From Candidatus Acidiferrum typicum (GTDB lineage: Bacteria; Acidobacteriota; Terriglobia; Acidiferrales; UBA7541), in NCBI GenBank assembly GCA_025463055.1, contig JAOAPV010000030.1, forward strand, positions 1 through 35,901: DNA of 35,901 nucleotides, in the 5' to 3' direction. The first letter of the stretch is position 1. The number at the start of each line of letters is the position of its first letter. A program made the position numbers and the translations under genes. The notes under the pieces are model-generated. The model did not search any database. It was not told the origin of the DNA and was given only the letters and a program-made list of their open reading frames with translations. This document shows positions 1-8,026 of the stretch, in pieces.

Positions 1-1
1 G

Positions 2-1129
2 CGGGCTCTTCAGGAACTCGCTGATGTTTTTCTGCAGCAACGATCTTTGGTTTCGAATCCTGGCCTAGATTCCTCAGGAGGCTCGGAAGGAGGAACCAAA
101 TCCGAAGTTCCATTGCTCAGCATGGAAGCGAAGTACCGCGCACTAGTGGAGCAAATTCCCGCCGTTGTGTTCATGGCTTACCTGGACAAAGGAATCGGCG
201 AAGCCTATGTGAGCCCGCAGATTGAAGCAGCCCTCGGCTTTTCGCAGAGCGAATGGCTAGAAGATCCGGTGCGCTGGTATCAGCAGATTCACCGTGATGA
301 CAAAATGCGATGGAGCGTGGAAGCCGCGGAAATGTTTCTCTCGGGCAAGTCGCTGCGTTCCGCGTACCGCGTCATTGCGCGCGATGGACGGGTGCTTTGG
401 TTCCAGTGTGAAGCAAAAATGATTCGCCGCGACGACGGACGGCCGTGGTTCATTCATGGCGTAGGATTCGACATTACCGAACGTAAGAGTCTTGAGGAAG
501 CAATTCTGGATATAAGCGCCAGGGAGCAACAGCGCATCGCTCAGGATTTGCATGACGGACTAGGGCAGCACCTGACGGGTATCGCCTTCATGAGCAAAGT
601 TCTTGAAGAGAAACTCTCCGACCAGTCGTTGCCGGAGGCTGTAGAAGCCGCGAAGATCGTAAAAATGGTGAATCAGGCGATTGAAAACACGCGTCAACTC
701 GCTCGCGGGCTCCACCCGGTGACGGCAGAGCCGCTAGGCCTGATGTCTGCCCTTAAAAAATGGGCGAGCGAGGTCGAAGAACTTTTTCACATCAACTGCA
801 GTTTTCAATGCGAGAAGGCGCTTCTGATTCACGACGTGAGTTTGGCCACACATCTCTATCGTATCGCTCAAGAAGCGGTGAACAACGCGATACGCCACGG
901 AAAATCCAGGAACATTACCATCCGTCTAGCGGCCAAGAACGGCGCAGGTACTCTGACAATACAAGATGACGGAGAGGGATTTACGAAGAAGCAGGCGAGT
1001 CAACCGGGAGTCGGTCTGAGCATAATGGACTATCGCGCCGACATGGTGGGCGGATCATTGAAAGTGCAGCCGAACGAGGGCCGGGGAATAACTGTGACTT
1101 GCATGTTTCCCGTTCGAAGCGTTGAATAG
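2..1129 (+). CDS. PAS-domain sensor histidine kinase, NarX/DegS-like (5' truncated)
   Basis: The reading frame is open to the left window edge, so the N-terminus may lie outside; a TTG at 47 and an ATG at 122 are possible internal starts. Counting from the TTG, a PAS domain covers about residues 28-146 and ends in the usual DITERK segment. A HisKA_3 dimerisation domain follows with the phosphoacceptor His169 in QDLHDGLGQHLTG, then a HATPase_c domain (N-box AQEAVNNAIRHG near 275, G1 box DDGEGF near 308, G2 box GVGLSIMDYR near 321). No membrane segment is seen in the visible part, so it is probably a cytoplasmic sensor that autophosphorylates and passes phosphate to the response regulator starting 12 bp downstream. 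Its position directly upstream of the hydrogenase genes suggests, but does not prove, that it controls them. Confidence 0.9.
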   Translation, partial: RALQELADVFLQQRSLVSNPGLDSSGGSEGGTKSEVPLLSMEAKYRALVEQIPAVVFMAYLDKGIGEAYVSPQIEAALGFSQSEWLEDPVRWYQQIHRDDKMRWSVEAAEMFLSGKSLRSAYRVIARDGRVLWFQCEAKMIRRDDGRPWFIHGVGFDITERKSLEEAILDISAREQQRIAQDLHDGLGQHLTGIAFMSKVLEEKLSDQSLPEAVEAAKIVKMVNQAIENTRQLARGLHPVTAEPLGLMSALKKWASEVEELFHINCSFQCEKALLIHDVSLATHLYRIAQEAVNNAIRHGKSRNITIRLAAKNGAGTLTIQDDGEGFTKKQASQPGVGLSIMDYRADMVGGSLKVQPNEGRGITVTCMFPVRSVE

Positions 1130-1141
1130 GACGAGGATCCG

Positions 1142-1831
1142 ATGGGCACCAAGCCTCAGATTCCGTCTCCGGCAAAGAAGTCCAGAGTCCTTCTGGTTGA
1201 CGACCACCCGATTGTTCGCCAAGGACTCGCTCTGCTAATTGACCGTGAAAGCGATCTTTGCGTGTGCGGCGAAGCCGAAGGTGCACATTCCGCATTCCAT
1301 GCCATCACAACTCTTCGGCCTGACATGGTTGTCCTGGATATTTCTCTGAATGGCCCTGACGGGCTCGACGTGCTCAAAGAAATCCGCACAAATACAACAA
1401 ACTTACCTGTCTTGATCCTTTCTATGCACGACGAGTCAATCTACGCAGAACGTGCCATGCGTGCGGGCGCGAACGGCTACATCATGAAGCAGGAGGCGAC
1501 TGAGAAAGTGCTGGTCGCCATTCGACGAATTCTTCAGGGCGAAGTTTATTTAAGTGACCGTCTGACGAATACGATGCTGCAGCAATATGTTCGCGGAGCC
1601 TCTCCGGCCAAGGGTTCTCCGCTTGTAAATCTTACTGACCGCGAGCTGGAAGTTTTTCGCTTAATCGGCGAAGGTCATGGGACTCGCCAGATCGCCGAAG
1701 AGCTGCATCTCAGCGTGAAGACGATTGAGTCGTATCAGGCGCACATTAAGGAAAAACTTGCACTACGGAATGCGCGCGAGCTTGTGCAGCATGCGATTGA
1801 ATGGACCGTGAATCTTAGCGGCGGCTATTAG
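1142..1831 (+). CDS. NarL/FixJ-family response regulator
   Basis: A 229-residue DNA-binding response regulator. The receiver domain spans about residues 14-130, with the acidic pair in LLVDDHP (Asp20/Asp21), the phosphoacceptor Asp66 in VVLDISLNGPDG and the conserved Lys in IMKQEA. A LuxR-type helix-turn-helix occupies about 158-222 (LTDRELEVFRLIGEG, then AEELHLSVKTIESY). It starts 12 bp after the kinase stop and is almost certainly co-transcribed with it as a two-component pair. The hydrogenase small subunit follows after a 270-bp gap with possible operator sequences, making hhyS a plausible target; that link is inference. Confidence 0.93.
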   Translation: MGTKPQIPSPAKKSRVLLVDDHPIVRQGLALLIDRESDLCVCGEAEGAHSAFHAITTLRPDMVVLDISLNGPDGLDVLKEIRTNTTNLPVLILSMHDESIYAERAMRAGANGYIMKQEATEKVLVAIRRILQGEVYLSDRLTNTMLQQYVRGASPAKGSPLVNLTDRELEVFRLIGEGHGTRQIAEELHLSVKTIESYQAHIKEKLALRNARELVQHAIEWTVNLSGGY

Positions 1832-1860
1832 CTCACGGTTATGTATAACGGAAACTCTAG

Positions 1861-1904
1861 GTACCGGGGATTTCCCTACCCCTCTATGAGACCGTCCCCT
1901 ATGA
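1861..1904 (+). promoter_or_regulatory. candidate response-regulator binding region upstream of hhyS
   Basis: Between the response regulator and hhyS. A GTA (1861) and a TAC (1877) flank a core GGGGATTTCCC, giving a loosely symmetric site. TACCCCT at 1877-1883 fits the NarL heptamer pattern TACYYMT. CCCCT(C)TATGA occurs twice (1879 and 1896), with CCCCT starts 17 bp apart. The spacing and location suit an activator site. No convincing -35/-10 pair was found in the remaining 200 bp, so the promoter itself is not assigned. Confidence 0.3.
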
Positions 1905-2101
1905 CAAATTCCGCGTGTACCCGATTGTCGTGGCGCCGCTGTCGCTGTAATCCTTCAAATCGAAATTTTGATAGCAGTAGATATTAATTAGAGTTACGTG
2001 CTTCTCTCGTCTTAGGGCGCTAAGCGTACTGCTTCGTCCATTGCGTTGCGGCACATTTAGAATCGTTGCGCAGAGCCGGGATTGCGGAAGGAGAACCAGT
2101 A

Positions 2102-3166
2102 ATGACACCCGAAGCCGTTCCTTACGGTCGAAAAACCCAAAAACCGTCGCCTGTCTCCGATGTACACATTCTGTGGATTACCGCCGGGCTTGGCTGCGAC
2201 GGTGACTCTGTTTCGGTGACTGCAGCCACCCAACCGAGTATTGAGGACGTCCTGCTGGGTGCGATCCCCGGATTGCCCCGGGTGCATTTACATAACCCAG
2301 TGCTCGCCTACGAAAATGGTGACGATTTTCTGAAGTATTGGTACCAGGCCGAGCAGGGGAAGCTTGAGCCATTCGTTTTGGTTGTGGAAGGGTCGATTCC
2401 CAACGAGAACATAAAGAAAGAAGGCTACTGGGCGGCGCTCGGAACGGATCCGAAGACCGGCCAACCTATTCCGACCACTGAGTGGATCGATCGGCTCACG
2501 CCCAAGGCCCTAGCTGTGGTCGCGATTGGTACGTGCGCGACGTACGGCGGAATCCACGCGATGCAGGGCAACCCCACTGGAGCGATGGGCCTAGCTGACT
2601 ATCTGGGCTGGGGATGGAAGTCGAAAGCCGGCCTGCCAATCGTGAACGTCCCTGGCTGCCCCGTACAGCCTGACAACTTTATGGAGACCGTGCTTTATCT
2701 CCTGTATCAGGTAGCGGGGCTCGCCCCGATGATTCCCCTCGACGACCAGTTACGGCCTACCTGGCTTTTCGGAAAAACAGTACACGACGGCTGCGACCGC
2801 GCTGGTTATTACGAGCAGGGCGATTTTGCGGAGGTTTACGGTTCGCCGAAGTGCATCGTGAAATTGGGCTGCTGGGGACCGGTTGTCAATTGCAACGTGC
2901 CAAAGCGCGGCTGGATGGCGGGCATCGGCGGATGCCCGAACGTCGGAGGCATCTGCATCGGCTGCACTATGCCCGGATTCCCGGATAAGTTCATGCCGTT
3001 CATGGATGAGCCGCCGGGAGCAAGGGTTTCCTCGGCCGCGATCAGCATTTATGGTAAGGCCATCCGATCCCTCCGCGCATTTACCAACGATACGGTGAAC
3101 AAGGAACCAAAATGGCGGCATCCTCGCCCGGAACTCACCACTGGTTATAGGCCCGCGGCGTACTAA
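2102..3166 (+). CDS. hhyS: [NiFe] hydrogenase small subunit, group 1h (high-affinity)
   Basis: The iron-sulfur electron-transfer subunit of a group 1h (formerly group 5) uptake hydrogenase. I place the start at ATG 2102 because AAGGAG lies at 2088-2093; an upstream in-frame start at 2066 has no such site. There is no Tat signal peptide, as expected for group 1h. The first proximal-cluster motif reads C32-D-G-D35, so the usual second cysteine is an aspartate, a known signature of this group. Further ligand motifs are IGTCATYGG, VPGCPVQP, HDGCDRAGYYEQGDF, CIVKLGCWGPVVNC and GGCPNVGGICIGCTMPG. At 354 residues the length is typical. hhyL follows after 20 bp. Together they oxidise atmospheric-level H2 and feed electrons to respiration. 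Confidence 0.97.
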   Translation: MTPEAVPYGRKTQKPSPVSDVHILWITAGLGCDGDSVSVTAATQPSIEDVLLGAIPGLPRVHLHNPVLAYENGDDFLKYWYQAEQGKLEPFVLVVEGSIPNENIKKEGYWAALGTDPKTGQPIPTTEWIDRLTPKALAVVAIGTCATYGGIHAMQGNPTGAMGLADYLGWGWKSKAGLPIVNVPGCPVQPDNFMETVLYLLYQVAGLAPMIPLDDQLRPTWLFGKTVHDGCDRAGYYEQGDFAEVYGSPKCIVKLGCWGPVVNCNVPKRGWMAGIGGCPNVGGICIGCTMPGFPDKFMPFMDEPPGARVSSAAISIYGKAIRSLRAFTNDTVNKEPKWRHPRPELTTGYRPAAY

Positions 3167-3186
3167 CAGATAAAGGAGCGAAAATC

Positions 3187-4983
3187 ATGGCCACGATAAC
3201 GTCTGTAGCGAAGGAAACGCCAACTGGTTCGAGAAAACTCGTGGATATGAACTGGGATCCAATTACTCGGATCGTTGGGAGCCTAGGAATCTTCACGAAG
3301 ATCGACTTTGATAATCGGCAGGTTGTCGAATGCAAAAGTACCTCGTCGATTTTCCGTGGCTACAGCATTTTCATGAAGGGCAAGGATCCCCGAGACGCGC
3401 ACTTTATTACTAGCCGTATCTGCGGAATCTGCGGCGACAACCACGCCACCTGCGCGACGTATGCGCAGAACATGGCTTTTGGCGTGCGGCCACCCGCTCT
3501 CGGGGAGTGGATTGTGAATCTCGGCGAAGCGGCCGAGTACATGTTCGACCACAACATTTTTCAGGACAATCTAGTCGGCGTCGATTTCTGCGAACAAATG
3601 GTAAAGGAGACAAACCCTTCCGTGCTTGCAAAGGCGGAAAAAACCGCCTCGCCACATTCGAATCTCCACGGATTCCGAACCATTGCGGACATAATGCGCG
3701 CGCTGAATCCCTTTACGGGATCGTTCTATCTCGAAGCTTTGCAAATGAGTCGCATGACTCGAGAGATGTTTTGCTTGATGGAAGGGCGGCACGTGCATCC
3801 GTCCACACTGTACCCGGGCGGAGTCGGTACCGTGGCGACAATCCAGTTGTTCACGGATTACCTTGTGCGCTTGATGAAGTATGTAGAGTTCATGAAGAAG
3901 GTCGTCCCGCTGCATGATGACCTGTTTGATTTCTTCTACGAAGCGCTTCCCGGATATGAAGAGGTTGGCCGGCGGCGAGTTCTGTTGGCGTGCTGGGGTT
4001 CGTTCAACAATCCAGCGGTTTGCGACTACACCTACAAGCGCATGACCGAGTGGGGTCGCGCGATGTATGTGACTCCGGGCGTCGTCGTGGACGATAAATT
4101 GGTGACGAACGACCTGGTGGATATCAACCTGAACATCCGAATCTTGCTTGGACACTCCTTTTACGACGATTGGGAGGGTAGCGAGAAGTTTGTGCGAAAC
4201 GATCCGTTAGGCAATCCGGTGGATCAGAGGCATCCCTGGAACCAGACAACGATCCCGCGACCCCAGAAACGCGACTTTGCCGGCAAGTACACGTGGGTTA
4301 TGTCCCCCCGCTGGTTGGACAAGAGGACTGGCGATCATCTTGCGCTCGATACCGGTGGCGGACCGATCGCGCGACTCTGGGCGACAGCATTGGGGGGGCT
4401 GGTGGACATTGGCTACATCAAGTCGACCGGGCGGAGCGTGAAGATGTATCTGCCGAAAACGGCCTCGCTTCCCGAAGTCGAATTCGAATGGAAGATTCCA
4501 AAGTGGAGCAATGCGATCGAGCGCGACCGCGCTCGGACGTACTTCCAAGTATACGCGGCCTCCGCTGCCCTTTACTTTGTTGAGCAGGCATTGGCGGAAT
4601 TGCACGCTGGACGGACCAAAACCTGGTCGGACTTCACCGTGCCGCAAGATGCCATCGGCTGCGGCTTCCACGAAGCGGTTCGCGGTGTTCTGTCGCATCA
4701 CGTCGTCATCCGCGACGGCAAAATCGCGAACTACCATCCATATCCGCCGACGCCGTGGAACGCAAATCCGCGCGACATCTACGGAACGCCGGGGCCGTAC
4801 GAGGATGCGGTGCAGAACACGCCAATCTTCGAGGAAAATGGCCCAGACAAGTTCAAGGGCATTGACATCATGCGGGCGGTGCGAAGCTTCGACCCCTGCT
4901 TGCCATGTGGCGTACATATGTATCTGGGCAACGGAAAGTTGCTTGAGACTCATCACTCACCCATGTTTGGGCTCCACGCTTGA
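3187..4983 (+). CDS. hhyL: [NiFe] hydrogenase large subunit, group 1h
   Basis: The 598-residue catalytic subunit that carries the NiFe(CN)2CO centre. The L1 motif RICGICGDNHATC (C79 and C82) and the C-terminal L2 motif DPCLPCGVH (C571, C574, His577) supply the four cysteine ligands. A 21-residue tail follows His577 and should be removed by the maturation protease at 8023-8853 after nickel insertion. The start at ATG 3187 has AAGGAG at 3173-3178. No Sec codon replaces any ligand cysteine. The subunit pairs with hhyS immediately upstream. Confidence 0.98.
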   Translation: MATITSVAKETPTGSRKLVDMNWDPITRIVGSLGIFTKIDFDNRQVVECKSTSSIFRGYSIFMKGKDPRDAHFITSRICGICGDNHATCATYAQNMAFGVRPPALGEWIVNLGEAAEYMFDHNIFQDNLVGVDFCEQMVKETNPSVLAKAEKTASPHSNLHGFRTIADIMRALNPFTGSFYLEALQMSRMTREMFCLMEGRHVHPSTLYPGGVGTVATIQLFTDYLVRLMKYVEFMKKVVPLHDDLFDFFYEALPGYEEVGRRRVLLACWGSFNNPAVCDYTYKRMTEWGRAMYVTPGVVVDDKLVTNDLVDINLNIRILLGHSFYDDWEGSEKFVRNDPLGNPVDQRHPWNQTTIPRPQKRDFAGKYTWVMSPRWLDKRTGDHLALDTGGGPIARLWATALGGLVDIGYIKSTGRSVKMYLPKTASLPEVEFEWKIPKWSNAIERDRARTYFQVYAASAALYFVEQALAELHAGRTKTWSDFTVPQDAIGCGFHEAVRGVLSHHVVIRDGKIANYHPYPPTPWNANPRDIYGTPGPYEDAVQNTPIFEENGPDKFKGIDIMRAVRSFDPCLPCGVHMYLGNGKLLETHHSPMFGLHA

Positions 4984-5003
4984 TGTTCTTGGGACATCTA
5001 GTT

Positions 5004-5070
5004 GAAGCGGGTGGTTACGCACTAGAAAGTGGGCATAGGGTTTTTCTTTCCCACTGCGGCCACCCGCTTC
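5004..5070 (+). promoter_or_regulatory. nested hairpin between hhyL and the NifU-like gene
   Basis: An 11-bp perfect inverted repeat, GAAGCGGGTGG (5004-5014) and CCACCCGCTTC (5060-5070), encloses a second stem, AGTGGG (5028-5033) and CCCACT (5050-5055). It lies 20 bp after the hhyL stop and ends 15 bp before the next start. A T-rich stretch (5041-5049) sits inside the loop of the inner stem rather than after the outer stem, so it is not a textbook terminator. It could protect the 3' end of the hhySL transcript or lower expression of the downstream genes. Confidence 0.6.
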
Positions 5071-5085
5071 CGTTTGAATGAGACT

Positions 5086-5673
5086 ATGGCGCAGGACATT
5101 GCACTCCAGAAAAGAATTCAGCGTATCGGGGAAGTTGTCGAGCAACTGGAATCGGTAGCCGACCCGAACTCGCGGGCCATGGCGAAGGAACTCCTTGAGT
5201 CGCTAATGGCGCTACACGGGGCCGCCCTGGAACGAATTCTGGAATTGGCTTCCGAGGTCGGCGAAGCCGGAGCAACGCTCATCGCGAAATGTGGACGCGA
5301 TGAGCTGGTGAGCAGCGTGCTACTTCTGTACGGCCTGCACCCGGTGGATTTACATTCTCGCGTGACACGCGCGCTGGACAAATTGCGGCCCTACCTTGAA
5401 TCTCACGCTGCTAAAGCGGAATTGGCCTCGGTCGGTGCCGAAGGCGGAGTCAGGGTGCGACTTCAACTGAAGTCCAATGGCTGCGGCTCTGCCGCGGTAA
5501 AATCCACAGTGGAAGCAGCGCTGCAAGATGCTGCGCCGGACGCGGCAACGATCACTATAGAAGAGACGGGGGCGGTGCTTACGGGTTCCGGGTTTGTTTC
5601 GGTGGCGCAGCTCGAGGCCGGCCAGTCCATAGCTGCTTTTTCCACTGCGCCAGCTCAACGGAGCGGAGACTGA
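5086..5673 (+). CDS. NifU C-terminal-domain-like protein of the group 1h hydrogenase cluster
   Basis: A 195-residue protein. The N-terminal part (residues about 1-110) is helical with no motif I recognise; the C-terminal part (about 110-180) resembles the NifU/Nfu iron-sulfur scaffold domain. In place of the usual CxxC it has KSNGCGSAAVKSTVEAAL, with only one cysteine in the loop, so a classical two-cysteine cluster site is missing. I start at ATG 5086; an upstream GTG at 5029 falls inside the intergenic hairpin. A homologue follows the structural genes in many group 1h clusters, so a role in cluster delivery or electron transfer for HhyS is likely but unproven. Confidence 0.75.
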   Translation: MAQDIALQKRIQRIGEVVEQLESVADPNSRAMAKELLESLMALHGAALERILELASEVGEAGATLIAKCGRDELVSSVLLLYGLHPVDLHSRVTRALDKLRPYLESHAAKAELASVGAEGGVRVRLQLKSNGCGSAAVKSTVEAALQDAAPDAATITIEETGAVLTGSGFVSVAQLEAGQSIAAFSTAPAQRSGD

Positions 5674-5674
5674 C

Positions 5675-6328
5675 ATGCCTTCCGCATTTTCGCCGCAGCA
5701 GGAAAACGCGTTCGCGGCACTTCGCCAGTTTGCGCGCAAGCGGGCCGCCGTCGAGCGCTGCGAAATGTGCAGCCGCGAACTCGGCGCTGATCATGAACAC
5801 TTAGTCGAGCCGGCAAGTCGCAAACTAGTCTGCGCCTGCTCGGCTTGCGCGATTCTTTTCGAAGGTCAGAGTGGCACGAAGTACAAGCGCGTCCCCCGCG
5901 AGGTGATCTTTCTGGAGGATTTCCAGATAACAGACGGGCAATGGGATGGATTGGCGGTTCCGATCGAAATGGCTTTCTTCTTCCATAGCACCCCGCATGG
6001 AAAAGTCATTGCCCTATACCCCAGTCCGGCGGGGCCCACGGAATCGCTGCTCACTCTGGATGCATGGACTGAAATCGCGCAGACCAACCCGGCCCTAAGC
6101 GGGATGCAACCGGACGTGACTGCACTGCTCGTCAACCGGGTTGGACACGGCAGGGGCGCTTCGGCGGAGTACTACATTGTTCCCATCGACGAATGCTACA
6201 AGCTGGTCGGCCTGATTCGCACCTATTGGCGCGGCCTCTCTGGCGGCACCGAGGTATGGCGCGAAATTGGCGTGTTTTTCGCCGCGCTCAAGAAGAGGGC
6301 GGGTGTTGAGCAGGGTGCGCATGCCTGA
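5675..6328 (+). CDS. DUF5947-type hydrogenase accessory protein
   Basis: A 217-residue protein matching my recollection of DUF5947, a family found almost only beside group 1h hydrogenases. Near the N-terminus it has a cysteine-rich segment: C29-x2-C32, H40, H42, then C53-x-C55-x2-C58. Five cysteines and two histidines in 30 residues suggest a metal or iron-sulfur site. The rest is soluble, without membrane segments. The start at ATG 5675 follows the previous stop by one base, and the 3' end overlaps the next gene by 8 bp, so it is translationally linked. Function is unknown; it could be a redox partner or assembly factor. Confidence 0.75.
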   Translation: MPSAFSPQQENAFAALRQFARKRAAVERCEMCSRELGADHEHLVEPASRKLVCACSACAILFEGQSGTKYKRVPREVIFLEDFQITDGQWDGLAVPIEMAFFFHSTPHGKVIALYPSPAGPTESLLTLDAWTEIAQTNPALSGMQPDVTALLVNRVGHGRGASAEYYIVPIDECYKLVGLIRTYWRGLSGGTEVWREIGVFFAALKKRAGVEQGAHA

Positions 6329-6971
6329 CCTACGGCTAACGATCGAAAGTGTTGAGGTGGCCAAGTACGCGGCCGCGCCGCTATTAGTGTTCAAGGCAGG
6401 AATTGCCAACGAACCCAAAGAAGAGATTATTCATACCGTCGCGTTGCGAGCGCAAATCCAGATCGAAGCCAGCCGTCGAAAATATGACGTTAATGAACAA
6501 GCTCGGCTGCTGGACCTTTTCGGCGAACCGAATCGCTGGGGCCAAACATTGCGAAGCATGTTGTGGACTCACGCGAGTGTTGTCGTGCCGCGCTTCACCG
6601 GCACCGTGCTTGCGGATCTTCCTGTCCCCTGTACTTTCGATTTCAATGTGGCGGCAACAAAATACTTTCACGGTGTGACCACAGGGGACTTGCCATTGTG
6701 TTTCCAATTCAGTGGCACTGTTTTCTACCAGAGCGAGGACGGAACCTTTCAGGTCGCTCCGATCTCCTGGGACAAAGAAGCTAAGTACCGTTTGCCCGTG
6801 AAGGTGTGGAAAGACCTCATGGACGTGTTTTACCCAAATTCCGCCTGGCTTGCGTTGCAAAGAGATACGTTTGAGAAGCTCTATCAATACAAAGTGCGCG
6901 AGGGCATTCCAACCTGGGAAGAAGCGCTGGAGAGGGCTTTGAGCGCTCTCCCAGAAACGGTGCGGTCATGA
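6321..6971 (+). CDS. DUF6084-type hydrogenase accessory protein
   Basis: A 216-residue soluble protein that I assign to DUF6084 from its place in the cluster and overall pattern (short beta strands, LDLFGEPNRWGQTLRSMLW, a later YFHGVTTGDLPLCFQFSGT segment). The start at ATG 6321 overlaps the preceding gene by 8 bp, and the stop overlaps the next start by 4 bp. It has few cysteines, so it is more likely a structural or assembly factor than a redox carrier. Its biochemical role is unknown. Confidence 0.72.
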   Translation: MPDLRLTIESVEVAKYAAAPLLVFKAGIANEPKEEIIHTVALRAQIQIEASRRKYDVNEQARLLDLFGEPNRWGQTLRSMLWTHASVVVPRFTGTVLADLPVPCTFDFNVAATKYFHGVTTGDLPLCFQFSGTVFYQSEDGTFQVAPISWDKEAKYRLPVKVWKDLMDVFYPNSAWLALQRDTFEKLYQYKVREGIPTWEEALERALSALPETVRS

Positions 6972-8026
6972 ACGCCGCGCTTGTGGACGGGATCGTGAAG
7001 GCCGTCCTCTACGAAGGGTACATGCTTTACCCGTACCGGTTTTCCGCCGTAAAGAATCGGCAGAGATTTAATTTTGGTGTTGTTTACCCGCGAGCGTACA
7101 GCGAGGCACAGCAAGGGACGGATGCATGGACAATGCAAACCCAATGCCTGGTGCAAGGGAACGGCACAACTCAGTGTGCCGTGCGGGTCAGATTTTTACG
7201 CATGGTCGATCGTTCTCTCGCAAAACTGCGGACTTCGGTAAGTGACCTGTCGTTCGTGGCAGAAGAAAATATTGAAAAGGTGGAGAGGTTAAACCTCGAC
7301 GACCAGGTTTTGTACGCATGGCAAGAGGCCGTCGAGGAAACCATCGAAGTGACGGAGCTCGATCTTTCCGCTCTTGCTGCGCAATCCATGCAATGGCCGT
7401 TCCGGCTGTCCGCAACGCAAACGAGAGAAGCGGTTCGGGATGCGAGTGGCTTGATTGTTGGAGTCATTTACCGCGAGAAAGCAACCGTTGCAGGGACAAT
7501 CGAACTCTCATCGGAACGGCTGGACCCAGGAGTGTTCCGTCTTACAGCGCGCATTTCAAATACTTCGCGCATCGAGAGTTTTGTCACGCGTGAAGCGGCC
7601 CTTTCGCGCTCTCTCGTTTCTGCTCATACGATTCTCGAGGTGCGTGGCGGTGAATTTGTTTCTCTCATAGATCCTCCAGATCCGTGCCTCAGTTTTGCAC
7701 TGGCTTGCCAAAACATCGGTACTTGGCCGGTCCTAGTCGGGCAGGAGGGCGAACGGGACGCTATGCTGTCCTCGCCGATCATCCTCTATGACTATCCACA
7801 AATCGCGCCGGAAAGTCCGGGTGATTTGTTCGACGGCGCGGAGATCGACGAGATTCTGTCGCTCCGCATAATGACTATGACCGATGAAGAGAAACGAGAG
7901 ATGCGGCAGTCCGACGAGCGTACCCGGCAAATTCTCGAGCGCACCGAAGCTCTACCCGCCGAGCAATTCATGAAGCTTCACGGAGCATTGCGCGGCCTGC
8001 GCACCATCAAAGGGGAGGCGCCATGA
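6968..8026 (+). CDS. conserved hypothetical protein of the group 1h hydrogenase cluster
   Basis: A 352-residue protein that I do not recognise by fold. It overlaps both neighbours by 4 bp (ATGA), so it is made together with DUF6084 and the maturation protease. It has no signal peptide or membrane segment. There are a few scattered cysteines, two of them in the segment DPCLSFALACQN. The C-terminal 80 residues are acidic and helical (LFDGAEIDEILSLRIMTM and a Glu/Arg-rich tract). Proteins of similar size occupy this slot in other group 1h clusters to my recollection, so it is probably specific to this hydrogenase. Confidence 0.7.
   Translation: MNAALVDGIVKAVLYEGYMLYPYRFSAVKNRQRFNFGVVYPRAYSEAQQGTDAWTMQTQCLVQGNGTTQCAVRVRFLRMVDRSLAKLRTSVSDLSFVAEENIEKVERLNLDDQVLYAWQEAVEETIEVTELDLSALAAQSMQWPFRLSATQTREAVRDASGLIVGVIYREKATVAGTIELSSERLDPGVFRLTARISNTSRIESFVTREAALSRSLVSAHTILEVRGGEFVSLIDPPDPCLSFALACQNIGTWPVLVGQEGERDAMLSSPIILYDYPQIAPESPGDLFDGAEIDEILSLRIMTMTDEEKREMRQSDERTRQILERTEALPAEQFMKLHGALRGLRTIKGEAP

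Noticed and set aside
4207-4956. 249-codon - strand frame inside hhyL
   Set aside because: A shadow of the large-subunit gene; the + strand protein is unmistakable.
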